This document shows positions 27,797 to 37,381 of a stretch of 64,000 bases of DNA, in pieces; the stretch's first letter is position 1; each line of letters starts with the position of its first letter. Under the pieces are notes generated by a model. The model made no database searches, was not told the DNA's origin, and saw nothing but the letters and a program-made list of their open reading frames with translations. This stretch comes from an uncultured Kangiella sp. (GTDB lineage: Bacteria; Pseudomonadota; Gammaproteobacteria; Enterobacterales; Kangiellaceae), in assembly GCA_947498625.1 (NCBI GenBank), contig CANMKR010000002.1, forward strand, positions 1-64,000, given 5' to 3'. The position numbers were made by a program, and so were the translations under genes.

Positions 27797-27872
27797 TGGC
27801 TCCCCTTGCTGGACTTGAACCAGCGACATATGGATTAACAGTCCACCGTTCTACCAACTGAACTAAAGGGGA
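27797..27872 (-). tRNA. tRNA-Asn (anticodon GTT)
   Basis: 76 bases with acceptor TCCCCTT/AAGGGGA, discriminator G, encoded CCA, anticodon loop CTGTTAA (GTT) and T-loop GGTTCAAGTCC. It is followed on its own strand by a strong terminator, so it is its own transcription unit. Confidence 0.95.
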
Positions 27873-27983
27873 ATTATGTCGTTTGTCAGACTTTTACGTT
27901 ATACATAATAAGTGCTGAACGGGGCGAGATAATAGACATATTTCGGGTTTTGGTCAACACTTTATTATGAATTTTTTTGCTTT

Positions 27984-29162
27984 TTAGGCCATTTTTTTTA
28001 ATCGAGCTACAGCTTCTTCTAAAGTCTCCATACTGGCAGCATAAGATAGACGCATATGACCTGGTGCACCGAAAGCAGAGCCTGGAACTAACGCTAAGTC
28101 TACTTCTTCAATCAGCAGTTCAGCTAAGTCTAAATCGGAGTCGCAGCTATGCTTATTGATGAGGCCTTGGACATTCGGGAAGGCATAGAAGGTGCCGTCA
28201 CTTGGCAAGCAAGTCACACCTTCAATAGCGTTTAAGGCTGTAACTAAATAATCATGACGCTTCTTGAATTCTGTCAACATGGGTTTAATACAGGATTGAT
28301 CACCTGCTAGTGCCGCCGTAGCAGCCGCTTGGCTTGGCGCAGCTGGGTTAGAGGTGCTTTGCGATTGAATTTTTTTCATGGCTCCAATCAAGTCCGAAGG
28401 CCCTCCAGCATAACCAATTCTCCACCCCGTCATGGCATAAGCTTTAGAGACGCCATTTAAGACTATGGTCCGCTCATAAAGCTCTGGGCAAGCATTTAAG
28501 ATATTTGCAAAAGGTTCATCACTCCAAAGGATATGTTCGTACATATCGTCAGTGGCAATTAAAACGTCTGGGTATTTCAATAAAACATCTGCCAAGCCTT
28601 TTAGCTCAGCTTTGGTATAGGCAACACCAGTAGGATTACTCGGGCTATTTATAACGAATAAACGGGTCTTATCGTTAATAGCGGCTTCTAATTGTTGTGG
28701 AGTGATTTTTAAATGTTGTTCGATAGAGGTTTCAATAATGACGGGTTTACCACCAGCTAAAATTGCCATGTCAGGGTATGAAACCCAATACGGGGCAGGG
28801 ATAATAACCTCATCGCCTTCATTTAATAATGCTTGGCAAAGGTTGTAGAAACTTTGCTTGCCACCACAAGACACTAGGATCTGATTTGGCTCATAACTTA
28901 AATCATTATCGCGTTTGAATTTATCGATAATTGCAGCTTTCAATTCAACGGTGCCATCTACCGGCGTATATTTTGTGGCGCCATTGGCAATCGCTTCAAC
29001 TGCTGCATCTTTTATATGTTGTGGAGTATCGAAATCAGGCTCACCAGTGCCTAAGCCCACAATATCTCGGCCTTGGCGTTTTAGTTCTTTAGCTTTAGCG
29101 GCTACCGCTAGAGTAGGGGATGGTTTAACTAGTTGAACGCGATCAGAAAGCTTAATTGTCAC
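27984..29162 (-). CDS. Pyridoxal-phosphate aspartate aminotransferase (class I, type Ib)
   Basis: 392 residues. It interconverts aspartate and 2-oxoglutarate with oxaloacetate and glutamate. Visible features are the N-terminal GLGTGEPDFDTP, substrate/PLP-binding INSPSNPTGV, ATDDMYEH, the Schiff-base lysine K240 in NGVSKAYAMTGWRIG, and the C-terminal arginine region GAPGHMRLSYA. The length and motif order are those of the prokaryotic type Ib enzyme; some members also accept prephenate. It is divergent from uvrB, with a 124-base shared promoter region. Confidence 0.9.
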   Translation of the reverse strand: MTIKLSDRVQLVKPSPTLAVAAKAKELKRQGRDIVGLGTGEPDFDTPQHIKDAAVEAIANGATKYTPVDGTVELKAAIIDKFKRDNDLSYEPNQILVSCGGKQSFYNLCQALLNEGDEVIIPAPYWVSYPDMAILAGGKPVIIETSIEQHLKITPQQLEAAINDKTRLFVINSPSNPTGVAYTKAELKGLADVLLKYPDVLIATDDMYEHILWSDEPFANILNACPELYERTIVLNGVSKAYAMTGWRIGYAGGPSDLIGAMKKIQSQSTSNPAAPSQAAATAALAGDQSCIKPMLTEFKKRHDYLVTALNAIEGVTCLPSDGTFYAFPNVQGLINKHSCDSDLDLAELLIEEVDLALVPGSAFGAPGHMRLSYAASMETLEEAVARLKKMA

Positions 29163-29286
29163 GATAAGTCCTCAAAATAATAACTAATGTCAAAAAAAGT
29201 AAATAGTTTTCTATGCCGCTAAACAATGTGCGACAATAGCGCCAATCATACTCCAAGTTAGTGTTGCACCCAAGCCAAAATAAGCT

Positions 29287-31281
29287 ATGAGTCAGGATTT
29301 TAAAATTGAGTCACCCTTTGAACCTGCAGGTGATCAGCCTAAAGCGATTTCACAATTGTTAGAAGGCTTAGAAGACGGTTTATCGCATCAAACCCTACTA
29401 GGGGTAACTGGCTCAGGTAAAACCTATACCATTGCTAATGTCATCGCCCAATCGGGACGGCCAGCTATTATTATGGCGCCCAATAAAACACTTGCCGCTC
29501 AACTGTATGGTGAGATGAAAGAGTTTTTTCCGCATAACGCCATCGAATACTTTGTTTCATATTACGACTATTATCAACCAGAAGCCTATGTTCCTTCTTC
29601 CGATACTTTCATTGAGAAAGACTCTTCAATCAATGAACATATTGAGCAAATGCGGCTATCCGCTACCCGAGCTTTATTAGAGCGAAGAGATGCCATTATT
29701 GTCGCCTCGGTTTCAGCTATTTATGGTCTTGGTGATCCGAAAGCTTTTCATAGTATGGTGATGCATTTAAAGATTGGTGATCAAATTGATCAGCGCTTTA
29801 TATTAAGGCGTTTAGCTGAGTTGCAATACACTCGTAATGAATTTGATTTAGAGCGTGCTACCTATCGAGTGAGAGGAGATTTAATTGATGTTTATCCTGC
29901 TGAATCTGAACAAAACGCTATAAGAATAGAGCTATTCGATGATGAAGTTGAGTCTATTCAAACTTTTGATCCTCTAACAGGTGAAGTTCTAAAAAACTTA
30001 TCCAGAGTTACTATTTTCCCTAAAAGTCACTATGTGACCTCTAGGCAAACGATTTTAGATGCGATTGAGGAAATAAAAGAAGAATTAAAAGAGCGTCTAG
30101 CCCAATTATACGAGATGAATAAGTTGGTCGAAGCACAACGATTAGAGCAAAGGGTAAAATTTGATATTGAGATGATGCAAGAACTGGGTTATTGCTCTGG
30201 GATTGAAAACTATTCACGCTTTTTATCGGGAGCGAAACCGGGTGAGCCGCCACCATGTTTACTGGACTACTTGCCTCCTGATGCCTTGATGATTATTGAT
30301 GAGTCGCACGTTACAGTTTCGCAAATAGGCGCTATGTATAAGGGTGATCGTTCGCGAAAAGAAACCTTAGTAGAGTTTGGTTTTAGATTGCCTTCAGCAT
30401 TGGATAATCGACCTTTGCGGTTTGAAGAGTTCGAGCGAATAACGCCGCAAACGATTTTTGTTTCGGCTACGCCAGGAAAATATGAAGAAGAGCATAATGG
30501 GCAAATAGTAGAACAGTTAGTCAGGCCCACCGGTCTGATTGACCCTGAAATTGAAGTTCGACCGGTTACTACTCAAGTTGATGACGTGTTATCAGAAATC
30601 TCCAAGCGTACAGCAGTTAATGAAAGGGTTTTAATCACAACATTAACTAAGCGTATGTCGGAAGATCTAACCGATTACCTATCCGAGCATGGGGTTCGAG
30701 TAAGGTATTTGCACTCCGATATAGATACGGTCGAAAGAATGGAAATTATCCGTGATTTACGAATAGGCGAGTTTGATGTTTTAGTCGGCATTAACTTATT
30801 GCGTGAAGGATTGGATATGCCAGAGGTTTCCTTAGTGGCTATTTTAGATGCTGATAAAGAGGGCTTTTTACGTTCAGAGCGTTCATTGATTCAAACCATT
30901 GGTCGTGCAGCACGTAATTTAAAAGGTAAAGCTATTTTATATGCTGATCGAATCACGGGCTCTATGGAAAGGGCTATTGGTGAAACCAATCGTCGTCGTA
31001 AAATCCAACAAGAATTTAACCAAAAGCATGGCATAACGCCAAAAGGTGTTTCCAAGAAAATTACCGATGTGATGGATACCGGACGTGATGCAGCCGTATC
31101 TCGCAAAGTAGCTGAGAAGGAAGCACATTATGCCGCTAAGTCGATGAGCGAAATTGTTAAAGAAATCGGTGATTTAGAAAGCCAAATGCTTGATTTTGCT
31201 AAAGATTTGGAATTTGAAAAGGCTGCGCAAACTCGTGACAAGATCGCAAAGTTGCGAGAGTTGAGCATCAGGAATTCATAA
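29287..31281 (+). CDS. uvrB: Excinuclease ABC subunit B, UvrB
   Basis: 664 residues, full length. It is the damage-verifying helicase-like subunit of nucleotide excision repair; UvrA loads it and UvrC cuts. The Walker A motif GVTGSGKT is at 39-46, the beta-hairpin region is [20 protein letters not shown], the helicase DEAD-box equivalent is MIIDESHVT, motif VI is QTIGRAARN, and the C-terminal UVR domain includes [20 protein letters not shown]. Its TAA shares one base with the ATG of the next gene. No LexA box was seen in the 124-base upstream gap. Confidence 0.97.
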   Translation: MSQDFKIESPFEPAGDQPKAISQLLEGLEDGLSHQTLLGVTGSGKTYTIANVIAQSGRPAIIMAPNKTLAAQLYGEMKEFFPHNAIEYFVSYYDYYQPEAYVPSSDTFIEKDSSINEHIEQMRLSATRALLERRDAIIVASVSAIYGLGDPKAFHSMVMHLKIGDQIDQRFILRRLAELQYTRNEFDLERATYRVRGDLIDVYPAESEQNAIRIELFDDEVESIQTFDPLTGEVLKNLSRVTIFPKSHYVTSRQTILDAIEEIKEELKERLAQLYEMNKLVEAQRLEQRVKFDIEMMQELGYCSGIENYSRFLSGAKPGEPPPCLLDYLPPDALMIIDESHVTVSQIGAMYKGDRSRKETLVEFGFRLPSALDNRPLRFEEFERITPQTIFVSATPGKYEEEHNGQIVEQLVRPTGLIDPEIEVRPVTTQVDDVLSEISKRTAVNERVLITTLTKRMSEDLTDYLSEHGVRVRYLHSDIDTVERMEIIRDLRIGEFDVLVGINLLREGLDMPEVSLVAILDADKEGFLRSERSLIQTIGRAARNLKGKAILYADRITGSMERAIGETNRRRKIQQEFNQKHGITPKGVSKKITDVMDTGRDAAVSRKVAEKEAHYAAKSMSEIVKEIGDLESQMLDFAKDLEFEKAAQTRDKIAKLRELSIRNS

Positions 31282-31928
31282 TGAAACTATTATTAAAATT
31301 GACAAAAACCAGCCTTTTAGCCCTGTTGCTGATGTTTGCAAACCACTCCATTGCTTCTTCAGAAAACCTAGAAAAGCAAATTATTCAAGAATTTCAGGGC
31401 GAGTTTAACAAAATTGAAGCTTTTGCTAAAAGTAACCCAAAACCCATTAAAACCGATATTTTAATGGAGTTCATAGATAAAGAGTTGATGTCTCGCTGGT
31501 CAGCAGAATTAACCATTCGTTCAATTTTAGGCAAAGAGTTGTGGAAATCAGTAGAGGCAGATAAAAAGCAGCAGCTGATTAATGCTTATTATATTACTAT
31601 GAAACGTTATCTGTTTGAGTCATTCCAGCAATATAACGGTCAAAAGCCGCTAGCAAGCAAAATTCAGCTTAATAAAAAGCAAAATAAAGGCTGGCTAACT
31701 GCCCAGTTAATGATCGACAACTTCCCTGATATTCATCTTGACTTGAAAATTTATTTCTTTAAAGAACAATGGGTTATCTACGATTTTAGATTCAAAGGAA
31801 TAAGCTTTATTAAATTAAAGCAAAATGAGTATCGAAATTTGGTCGAAGAGCAAGGAGCTCAACCTCTAATAAGTTTACTGGAAGGAAAATACCAAGAATT
31901 TTTAAAACAGTTGGATGTTGAACAGTGA
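31281..31928 (+). CDS. MlaC/Ttg2D-family periplasmic phospholipid-binding protein (orphan)
   Basis: 215 residues. The signal peptide (about 1-25, ending SIAS) is followed by the mixed alpha/beta fold of MlaC/Tol_Tol_Ttg2 proteins. Motifs include FIDKELMSRWSAELTI, LINAYYITMKRYLFESFQQY and the late WVIYDFRFKGISFIKLKQNEYRNLV, which match the family's conserved DV-x-x-x-G-(V/I)-S-x-(V/I) end. MlaC shuttles phospholipids between outer-membrane MlaA and inner-membrane MlaFEDB. None of the other mla genes is in the window. It overlaps uvrB (1 base) and rfaH (4 bases), so the three form one operon. Confidence 0.8.
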   Translation: MKLLLKLTKTSLLALLLMFANHSIASSENLEKQIIQEFQGEFNKIEAFAKSNPKPIKTDILMEFIDKELMSRWSAELTIRSILGKELWKSVEADKKQQLINAYYITMKRYLFESFQQYNGQKPLASKIQLNKKQNKGWLTAQLMIDNFPDIHLDLKIYFFKEQWVIYDFRFKGISFIKLKQNEYRNLVEEQGAQPLISLLEGKYQEFLKQLDVEQ

Positions 31929-32428
31929 GCCACTGGTATCTTATTCAGGCTAAACCTAAGCAGCAGTTAAGGGCAAAGGAAAATCTCGAAAATCAAGAAA
32001 TTGAATGTTTCTACCCAACTATTGAGTTAGAAAAAATAGTTAGAGGCAGGCGGCAAATGGTTAATGAGCCATTATTCAGCAATTACATTTTTATCAAGCT
32101 AAGTGATGAGGATATTAATTGGAGCAAAATACGTTCTACCCGCGGCGTCAGAGATTTTGTAAGGTTTGGGGTTGAGGTCGCGAAAGTCCCTGAGCAATTG
32201 ATTCAACAGTTAAAAGTGGATACTGATGCTATTGATAGCAAAACGTTGGAAACCAATGCACCAAGAGAAGGGGACAAGGTCATAATCACAAAAGGTGCCT
32301 TTAAAGACTTTGAAGGCATTTATCAATCAGCATGTGATGAAGAACGCTCTATTATTTTGCTAAATATCCTTAGTAAAACCATCAAAATACAAGTTGCTGA
32401 TCAAGATGTCACAAAAGTTGAAAAATAA
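31925..32428 (+). CDS. rfaH: RfaH-type transcription antiterminator
   Basis: 167 residues, NusG paralogue: an N-terminal NGN domain (1-~105, starting MSHWYLIQAKPKQQLRAKEN, with EPLFSNYIFIKL and RSTRGVRDFVRFG) and a C-terminal KOW domain (about 112-165, GDKVIITKGAFKDFEGIYQ). The length matches E. coli RfaH (162). It starts at GTG, overlapping the MlaC-like gene's stop. RfaH is recruited by the ops element in the non-template strand of paused RNA polymerase and suppresses termination in long envelope operons. A textbook ops sequence lies 130 bases downstream at the head of the polysaccharide locus, which argues strongly for RfaH over NusG or LoaP. Confidence 0.93.
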   Translation: MSHWYLIQAKPKQQLRAKENLENQEIECFYPTIELEKIVRGRRQMVNEPLFSNYIFIKLSDEDINWSKIRSTRGVRDFVRFGVEVAKVPEQLIQQLKVDTDAIDSKTLETNAPREGDKVIITKGAFKDFEGIYQSACDEERSIILLNILSKTIKIQVADQDVTKVEK

Positions 32429-32462
32429 GTGTTTATTTGACACTTTTATGACAGAAGTTAGG

Positions 32463-32491
32463 TTCCATATAAGTATATAACCCTTTATAAT
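32463..32491 (+). promoter_or_regulatory. Candidate promoter of the polysaccharide locus
   Basis: A TTCCAT -35-like hexamer at 32463-32468, a 17-base spacer and TATAAT at 32486-32491 sit between the rfaH stop and the ops element. That would start the transcript about 60 bases before ops, as RfaH control requires. A TTGACA at 32437-32442 lacks a matching -10. The choice is by inspection only. Confidence 0.4.
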
Positions 32492-32540
32492 ATTCCCAAA
32501 ATTTGTATGCAGCATAATATGCATTTCGACTTGGGCATTT

Positions 32541-32570
32541 GGGAGCCATAACCTAAGGGCGGTAGCGTAC
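32541..32570 (+). promoter_or_regulatory. ops element in a JUMPstart-like leader
   Basis: GGCGGTAGCGTA at 32558-32569 matches the ops core (GGCGGTAGCGTG in E. coli) at 11 of 12 positions. The bases upstream, GGGAGCCATAACCTAAG (32541-32557), resemble the rest of the JUMPstart sequence found ahead of capsule and O-antigen operons. It lies in the untranslated leader 18 bases before cysQ and just downstream of rfaH on the same strand. Confidence 0.9.
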
Positions 32571-32587
32571 CTTAAACTATAATAACG

Positions 32588-33385
32588 ATGGATTTGAATA
32601 GCTCAGCATCTTCACCTCATTTGCAATTACTTCTTAGAGAAGTTATTGCAATGTCAAAGTCTGCAGGTAAAGAGATCTTAAAGATTTATCAGCAAGATTT
32701 CTCTGTTGAGACAAAATCAGATTTTTCTCCATTGACTGAAGCAGATCTCGCTTCGCACAAGTTAATTTGCAGTAAGTTAAAAACTCTTACTCCTGATATC
32801 CCAATCATCTCAGAAGAATCTTGTGATATTGAATGGGAAGTACGCTCAAAGTGGAATAGGTACTGGTTAATTGATCCGCTGGATGGGACTAAAGAGTTTA
32901 TTAAAAAGAATGGCGAGTTTACAGTAAATATTGCCCTAATTTCTGATGGAGTTCCCATTCTTGGTGTAGTGTATGCACCAGTGTTAGAAACTTGTTATTA
33001 TGGCGCTCAGGAAATGGGCTCTTGGAAGCAGCAAAGTAGTGATGAGTGTATCAGGATTCAAGTAAATAAAAATTCTACAGATGGTGCTCTGAAAGTTATG
33101 GGTAGCCGCTCTCATCAATCTGAGGAATTTAAGAGTTACATAAAGCAACTCAAACCTTATGAGTTAGTTTCAATGGGCTCATCGTTAAAGCTTTGTCTTG
33201 TTGCTGAAGGCAAAGCTGATATTTATCCTAGATTGGGACCTACTTCTGAGTGGGATACTGCAGCCGCTCATGCTGTAGTAAAATATGCTGGCGGTGAATG
33301 TCTAAATTATGAAACTAATGAAGAATTAATGTACAACCAAAAAGAATCATTACTCAATCCGTATTTTATAGTGAAAGGGTTTTAG
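32588..33385 (+). CDS. cysQ: 3'(2'),5'-bisphosphate nucleotidase CysQ
   Basis: 265 residues, inositol-monophosphatase superfamily. It hydrolyses 3'-phosphoadenosine 5'-phosphate (PAP), the by-product of PAPS-dependent sulphate assimilation and sulphotransfer. The metal-binding signatures IISEES, IDPLDGTKEF and TSEWDTAAAHAV are all present. It is the first gene after the ops element and is followed eight bases later by the Wza-like gene, so it is apparently part of the polysaccharide operon, an uncommon place for a housekeeping phosphatase. No sulphotransferase was identified in the locus. Confidence 0.9.
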   Translation: MDLNSSASSPHLQLLLREVIAMSKSAGKEILKIYQQDFSVETKSDFSPLTEADLASHKLICSKLKTLTPDIPIISEESCDIEWEVRSKWNRYWLIDPLDGTKEFIKKNGEFTVNIALISDGVPILGVVYAPVLETCYYGAQEMGSWKQQSSDECIRIQVNKNSTDGALKVMGSRSHQSEEFKSYIKQLKPYELVSMGSSLKLCLVAEGKADIYPRLGPTSEWDTAAAHAVVKYAGGECLNYETNEELMYNQKESLLNPYFIVKGF

Positions 33386-33398
33386 GGGTAGAATGACA

Positions 33399-35927
33399 AT
33401 GAAGTATTTAATCAAAATTACCATGCTCGCGATTGCCATATCGTCACAGCTTGTAATGGCTAATAGTCCAGATTTATCACAAGCTAAACGATTATGTGAA
33501 GGTGCTACAGAAGCGCAAAAGCAAGCTGCTAGAGCGGCTGGTTACGATGTGGATTCTTTATGTGCTTCTCTGAAACAACAAACAGATACTGATAAAACTT
33601 TTTTAGATGTTCAGACTCCAGCCGTTTTACCTAGAAATATTCAAGATGAAAACTCGGTTGGTTTAAAGAAAAATAAGCTTCAAAAAACAAATGAGGAACT
33701 AGCAAAAGTCGATCAGCCTTTGAAAAAGTTTGGCTATGATTTATTTGCTGGCGAGCCGACAACGTATACCCCTGTTGGAAATATTCCTGTACCTGCTAAT
33801 TATATTGTTGGCCCAGGGGATATGGTTAGAGTGCAGCTTTACGGTAAAGAAAATTCAAGTTATGAATTGCAAGTAGGTAGAGATGGAGCAATACAATTTC
33901 CAAATCTAGGTCCTATCTATGTTGCGGGTTTGAGTTATACAGAATTAAAGAATAATTTAAACAATCAAATTCAAGAGCAAATCATTGGCGTTCAAGCCAA
34001 TATTTCTATGGGTGAGCTTCGCTCGATTCAAATTTTTGTATTAGGTGAAGCCTATAAACCGGGTGCTTATACCGTATCGTCGTTGTCTACTATTTTAAAT
34101 GCGCTTTATGTTAGTGGTGGTGTTAAAGACATTGGCTCTTTACGAAATATACAACTTAAGCGAAATGGCCAGTTAATAAGCACTATTGATTTATATGATT
34201 TGCTATTAAAAGGCGATACTCGTCGTGACCGTAGGTTACAAGCTGGTGATGTCATATTTATACCTTCAGTAAAAAAGACTGCTTCGGTCTCTGGCGAGGT
34301 TGTTCGCCCAGCTATTTATGAGTTAAAGAATGAGCGAACAATGGCTGAGTTGCTAGTTTTAGCCGGCGGCTTACTACCTAATGCTGCACCTGAAGCAACC
34401 CGAGTGCAAAGGGTTGATGCTAATGGTTCGATGACGGTAGTCGATGTTAATTTGAAGAGCAGTCAAGGAAAGAATCAAAAGGTCCGTAATGGAGACTTGG
34501 TTAAGGTTTATCCTGTTCTTGAAAAGCAAGAAAATATAGTCGAACTAAAAGGTCATGTTTATCGAGCAGGCATTCAAAGTTGGGAAAAAGGTATCCGCGT
34601 TTCTGACGTAATAGCTTCCTCTAATTTGTTAAAACCAAATGCTAATTTAAATTTTGCCTTATTGATTCGTGAAAAAGAGAACACCAAAGCTTTCATACCA
34701 TTAAAGATAAATTTATTGGAAGTATTTAACGATAAGAGCTCTGTAGAGAATAAATTATTGCAACCACGTGATGTGATTATTGTATTGAGTAATGCTCTAA
34801 TGGAACCTTTTGCAGAGGATAGCGATGAATTAGTTCAACTTGAAGAGGCGATTGTTCAGCGTAACGAGCTGATCTCTAAAATTGTAGCAAATCTTAAAGC
34901 TCAATCAAATTTAAACGAACCATCAAAAATAGTCTCTATCACAGGAGCGGTTAAATTTCCTGGACAGTACCCCTTAACAGATGACATGGATCCTGTCGAT
35001 TTAATTAATGCTGCTGGGGGTTTAATTGAGTCAGCATATGCGGTAGAAGCAGAAGTTACTCGTTATGATTTGAATGATCCTTTAGAAGCGAAAGTGGGGC
35101 ATTTCTCAATAGATTTACAACAAGAATTTTTAGGAGCGGTCAGTTATAAATTGCAGCCACACGATCAGTTGCAAATAAAAGTTACTCCTGAATACCGAGA
35201 TTTCTCAAATGTCAAAATTTCAGGCGAAGTGAAATTCCCAGGCACCTATAGAATTCAAAGAGGTGAAACTTTAACTCAATTAATAGAAAGAGCGGGCGGA
35301 ATTAATCAATATGGCTCATTGAAAGCTGCCGTATTTTCAAGAAAAGAATTGCGCGAATACGAAGAAAAAGAATTGCGAAAGTTGAAAGAAAGATTACGCC
35401 AAGAGATAGCTACTGCAGAACTTGAAAATAAAAATATAGGTAAATCATCTGATATAACTGCAGCTCAATCCCTAGTTGAAGTTCTAGATACCACCGAAGC
35501 AACAGGTCGTCTAGTGATTAATTTACCCAATTTGCTTGAAGGACGTGTAGACGATGTCGTTTTAAAAGATGGTGACTCTTTGTTTGTTCCAAACCACCGT
35601 CAAGAGGTCACGGTCGTTGGCGAAGTACAGGTTCCTACTTCGCACTTATATGATAAAAAATTAGATTATGATGATTATATTGAAAGAAGCGGTGGTGAAA
35701 AAGAAACTTCTAATTCTGATGCTATATATATTGTTAAAGCCGATGGCTCTGTAGTTTTACCGAATGCCAATAGTTGGTTAAGTTATTCAGACTTTGATAT
35801 TGAAGCAGGCGATACCATTGTTGTGCCTCTGGATACTTCTCGTGTGGATAATTTAGAGCTTTGGACAAAGGTAAGTTCCATTGTGTATCAATTAGCTTTA
35901 GGGGCGGCTGCTGTAAATAGTTTCTAA
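33399..35927 (+). CDS. Wza-like polysaccharide export protein with multiple SLBB domains
   Basis: 842 residues from the ATG at 33399, which has AGGGG nine bases upstream; an ATG at 33393 is too close to that site. The signal peptide is MKYLIKITMLAIAISSQLVMA. The Poly_export domain follows (about 115-200, NYIVGPGDMVRVQLYGKENS), then repeated SLBB domains recognisable by FVLGEAYKPGAYTV, VSGEVVRPAIYEL, ITGAVKFPGQYPL, ISGEVKFPGTYRI and VVGEVQVPTSHLY. A charged helix (about 645-690, EYEEKELRKLKERLRQEIA) lies between the last two. Much longer than E. coli Wza (~380 residues); no lipobox cysteine is visible. It should form the outer-membrane/periplasmic conduit for the glycan. Confidence 0.9.
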   Translation: MKYLIKITMLAIAISSQLVMANSPDLSQAKRLCEGATEAQKQAARAAGYDVDSLCASLKQQTDTDKTFLDVQTPAVLPRNIQDENSVGLKKNKLQKTNEELAKVDQPLKKFGYDLFAGEPTTYTPVGNIPVPANYIVGPGDMVRVQLYGKENSSYELQVGRDGAIQFPNLGPIYVAGLSYTELKNNLNNQIQEQIIGVQANISMGELRSIQIFVLGEAYKPGAYTVSSLSTILNALYVSGGVKDIGSLRNIQLKRNGQLISTIDLYDLLLKGDTRRDRRLQAGDVIFIPSVKKTASVSGEVVRPAIYELKNERTMAELLVLAGGLLPNAAPEATRVQRVDANGSMTVVDVNLKSSQGKNQKVRNGDLVKVYPVLEKQENIVELKGHVYRAGIQSWEKGIRVSDVIASSNLLKPNANLNFALLIREKENTKAFIPLKINLLEVFNDKSSVENKLLQPRDVIIVLSNALMEPFAEDSDELVQLEEAIVQRNELISKIVANLKAQSNLNEPSKIVSITGAVKFPGQYPLTDDMDPVDLINAAGGLIESAYAVEAEVTRYDLNDPLEAKVGHFSIDLQQEFLGAVSYKLQPHDQLQIKVTPEYRDFSNVKISGEVKFPGTYRIQRGETLTQLIERAGGINQYGSLKAAVFSRKELREYEEKELRKLKERLRQEIATAELENKNIGKSSDITAAQSLVEVLDTTEATGRLVINLPNLLEGRVDDVVLKDGDSLFVPNHRQEVTVVGEVQVPTSHLYDKKLDYDDYIERSGGEKETSNSDAIYIVKADGSVVLPNANSWLSYSDFDIEAGDTIVVPLDTSRVDNLELWTKVSSIVYQLALGAAAVNSF

Positions 35928-37381
35928 TGAAAAGACTTATTCTTATAACACTACTGTTCTCGTTAAGCAGTGAGATTAAAGCTGAACCTTGGCTGGATAC
36001 TCGTGATGCTTGGTTAAGAGCAGATATTGAATATTTATCGGATATTGGAGTTATTAAAATCCCAATTTCTACTTGGCCATTAATGTGGGCGCCAATTTTA
36101 AATGATCTAAATAATGCAAATATTGATAACTTATCTGAATCTGAGCTAAGAGTTTTTAAGCGGGTAAAACGTAAAGGTCAATTTGAAACCAAGCTAGATA
36201 CGCACAGCTACTTGAGTTTAAAAGCAGGTAATCAAGGAAAAATCTTACGTCACTTTGGTGATGATAGAAGAGAAAAAGCTGAAATCACTTCTAAGACTAC
36301 GGGAGTTAGCAAAAACTTTGCTTGGAATATCGAAGCCACGAGAGCACTTGATCCTATTGATGGAGAAGAGCAGCGCCTAGATAATTCTTACCTTGCTGCT
36401 ATTTGGGGCAATTGGGTAGTTTCGCTGGGTGCGCAAGAAAGATGGTGGGGACCAGGTTGGGATAGCTCACTCATACTTTCTAATAATGCTCGTCCAGTAC
36501 CAGCAATTTCAGTTCAAAGAAACTATTCTGATCCTTTTGAATCGAAATGGTTATCATGGATAGGCCCCTGGACCTTTAATGCCTTTGCAGGCCAATTAGA
36601 AAGTGATCGTTTTGTTCCTCATGCAAAACTGCTAGGTATGAGTGTCAACTTTAAACCGCTAGATTCGCTAGAAATTGGCTTAAGAAGAACTGCGCAATGG
36701 GCTGGTGATGGACGCCCTAACTCTTTCTCTAGTTTATGGGAGCTTTTTATTGGTAATAGTAACTGTGATGAAGTAGGTCTTGGTTGTGATGATAGAAGCC
36801 AAGAACCGGGAAATCAGTTGGCAGGTATAGACTTCAAATGGCGTATACCTACTAAAAAATATCTTGGTTCTATTTATGGGCAACTTATTGGCGAAGATGA
36901 AGCAGGCTTTTTACCCTCAAGAAAGTTCTATCAAATAGGTTATAAAACCAACTTTAAATATTTCAGCAATAATATTAAAAGTTTTATTGAATTTTCTGAT
37001 ACAGAGAATGATTATTCCCCAAATGTTACTTACGAGCATACCTTATACCAAACGGGGTATAGGTATGAAGGGCGCTCATTAGGTTCAACTTACGACAATG
37101 ATACTCAGTCCTTGTCGATAGGGTTGATAGGAACAGATAACAAGAATAATAAATACCAAATACGCTATGCAAAGGTAAAATTAAATAATGATAACAATGG
37201 CAACCGGCATACTATTTCAAATGCTGCAATTAGTTTTAATCAGGTTGAATTGAATTATCAAATGGCAACGCAGTTTGGGTCGTTTAGCATTGAGTTAGAT
37301 GCACGGGATAAAGCTATTGACACATTTGAACATCAAAAAGAAAAATTCAACCTATCTCTGTCATGGATAATGAAATTATAA
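35927..37381 (+). CDS. Wzi-family capsule assembly outer-membrane protein
   Basis: 484 residues: signal peptide (about 1-19, ending IKA), then an N-terminal WLDTRDAWLRADIEYLSDIGV segment and an 18-strand-type barrel. The WWGPGWDSSLILSNNARPVP region is the family hallmark. Wzi binds capsular polysaccharide and helps attach it to the cell surface, so its presence suggests a surface-associated capsule or EPS rather than only LPS O-antigen. The ATG shares a base with the stop of the Wza-like gene, and its own 3' end overlaps the Wzz gene by 19 bases. Confidence 0.88.
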   Translation: MKRLILITLLFSLSSEIKAEPWLDTRDAWLRADIEYLSDIGVIKIPISTWPLMWAPILNDLNNANIDNLSESELRVFKRVKRKGQFETKLDTHSYLSLKAGNQGKILRHFGDDRREKAEITSKTTGVSKNFAWNIEATRALDPIDGEEQRLDNSYLAAIWGNWVVSLGAQERWWGPGWDSSLILSNNARPVPAISVQRNYSDPFESKWLSWIGPWTFNAFAGQLESDRFVPHAKLLGMSVNFKPLDSLEIGLRRTAQWAGDGRPNSFSSLWELFIGNSNCDEVGLGCDDRSQEPGNQLAGIDFKWRIPTKKYLGSIYGQLIGEDEAGFLPSRKFYQIGYKTNFKYFSNNIKSFIEFSDTENDYSPNVTYEHTLYQTGYRYEGRSLGSTYDNDTQSLSIGLIGTDNKNNKYQIRYAKVKLNNDNNGNRHTISNAAISFNQVELNYQMATQFGSFSIELDARDKAIDTFEHQKEKFNLSLSWIMKL

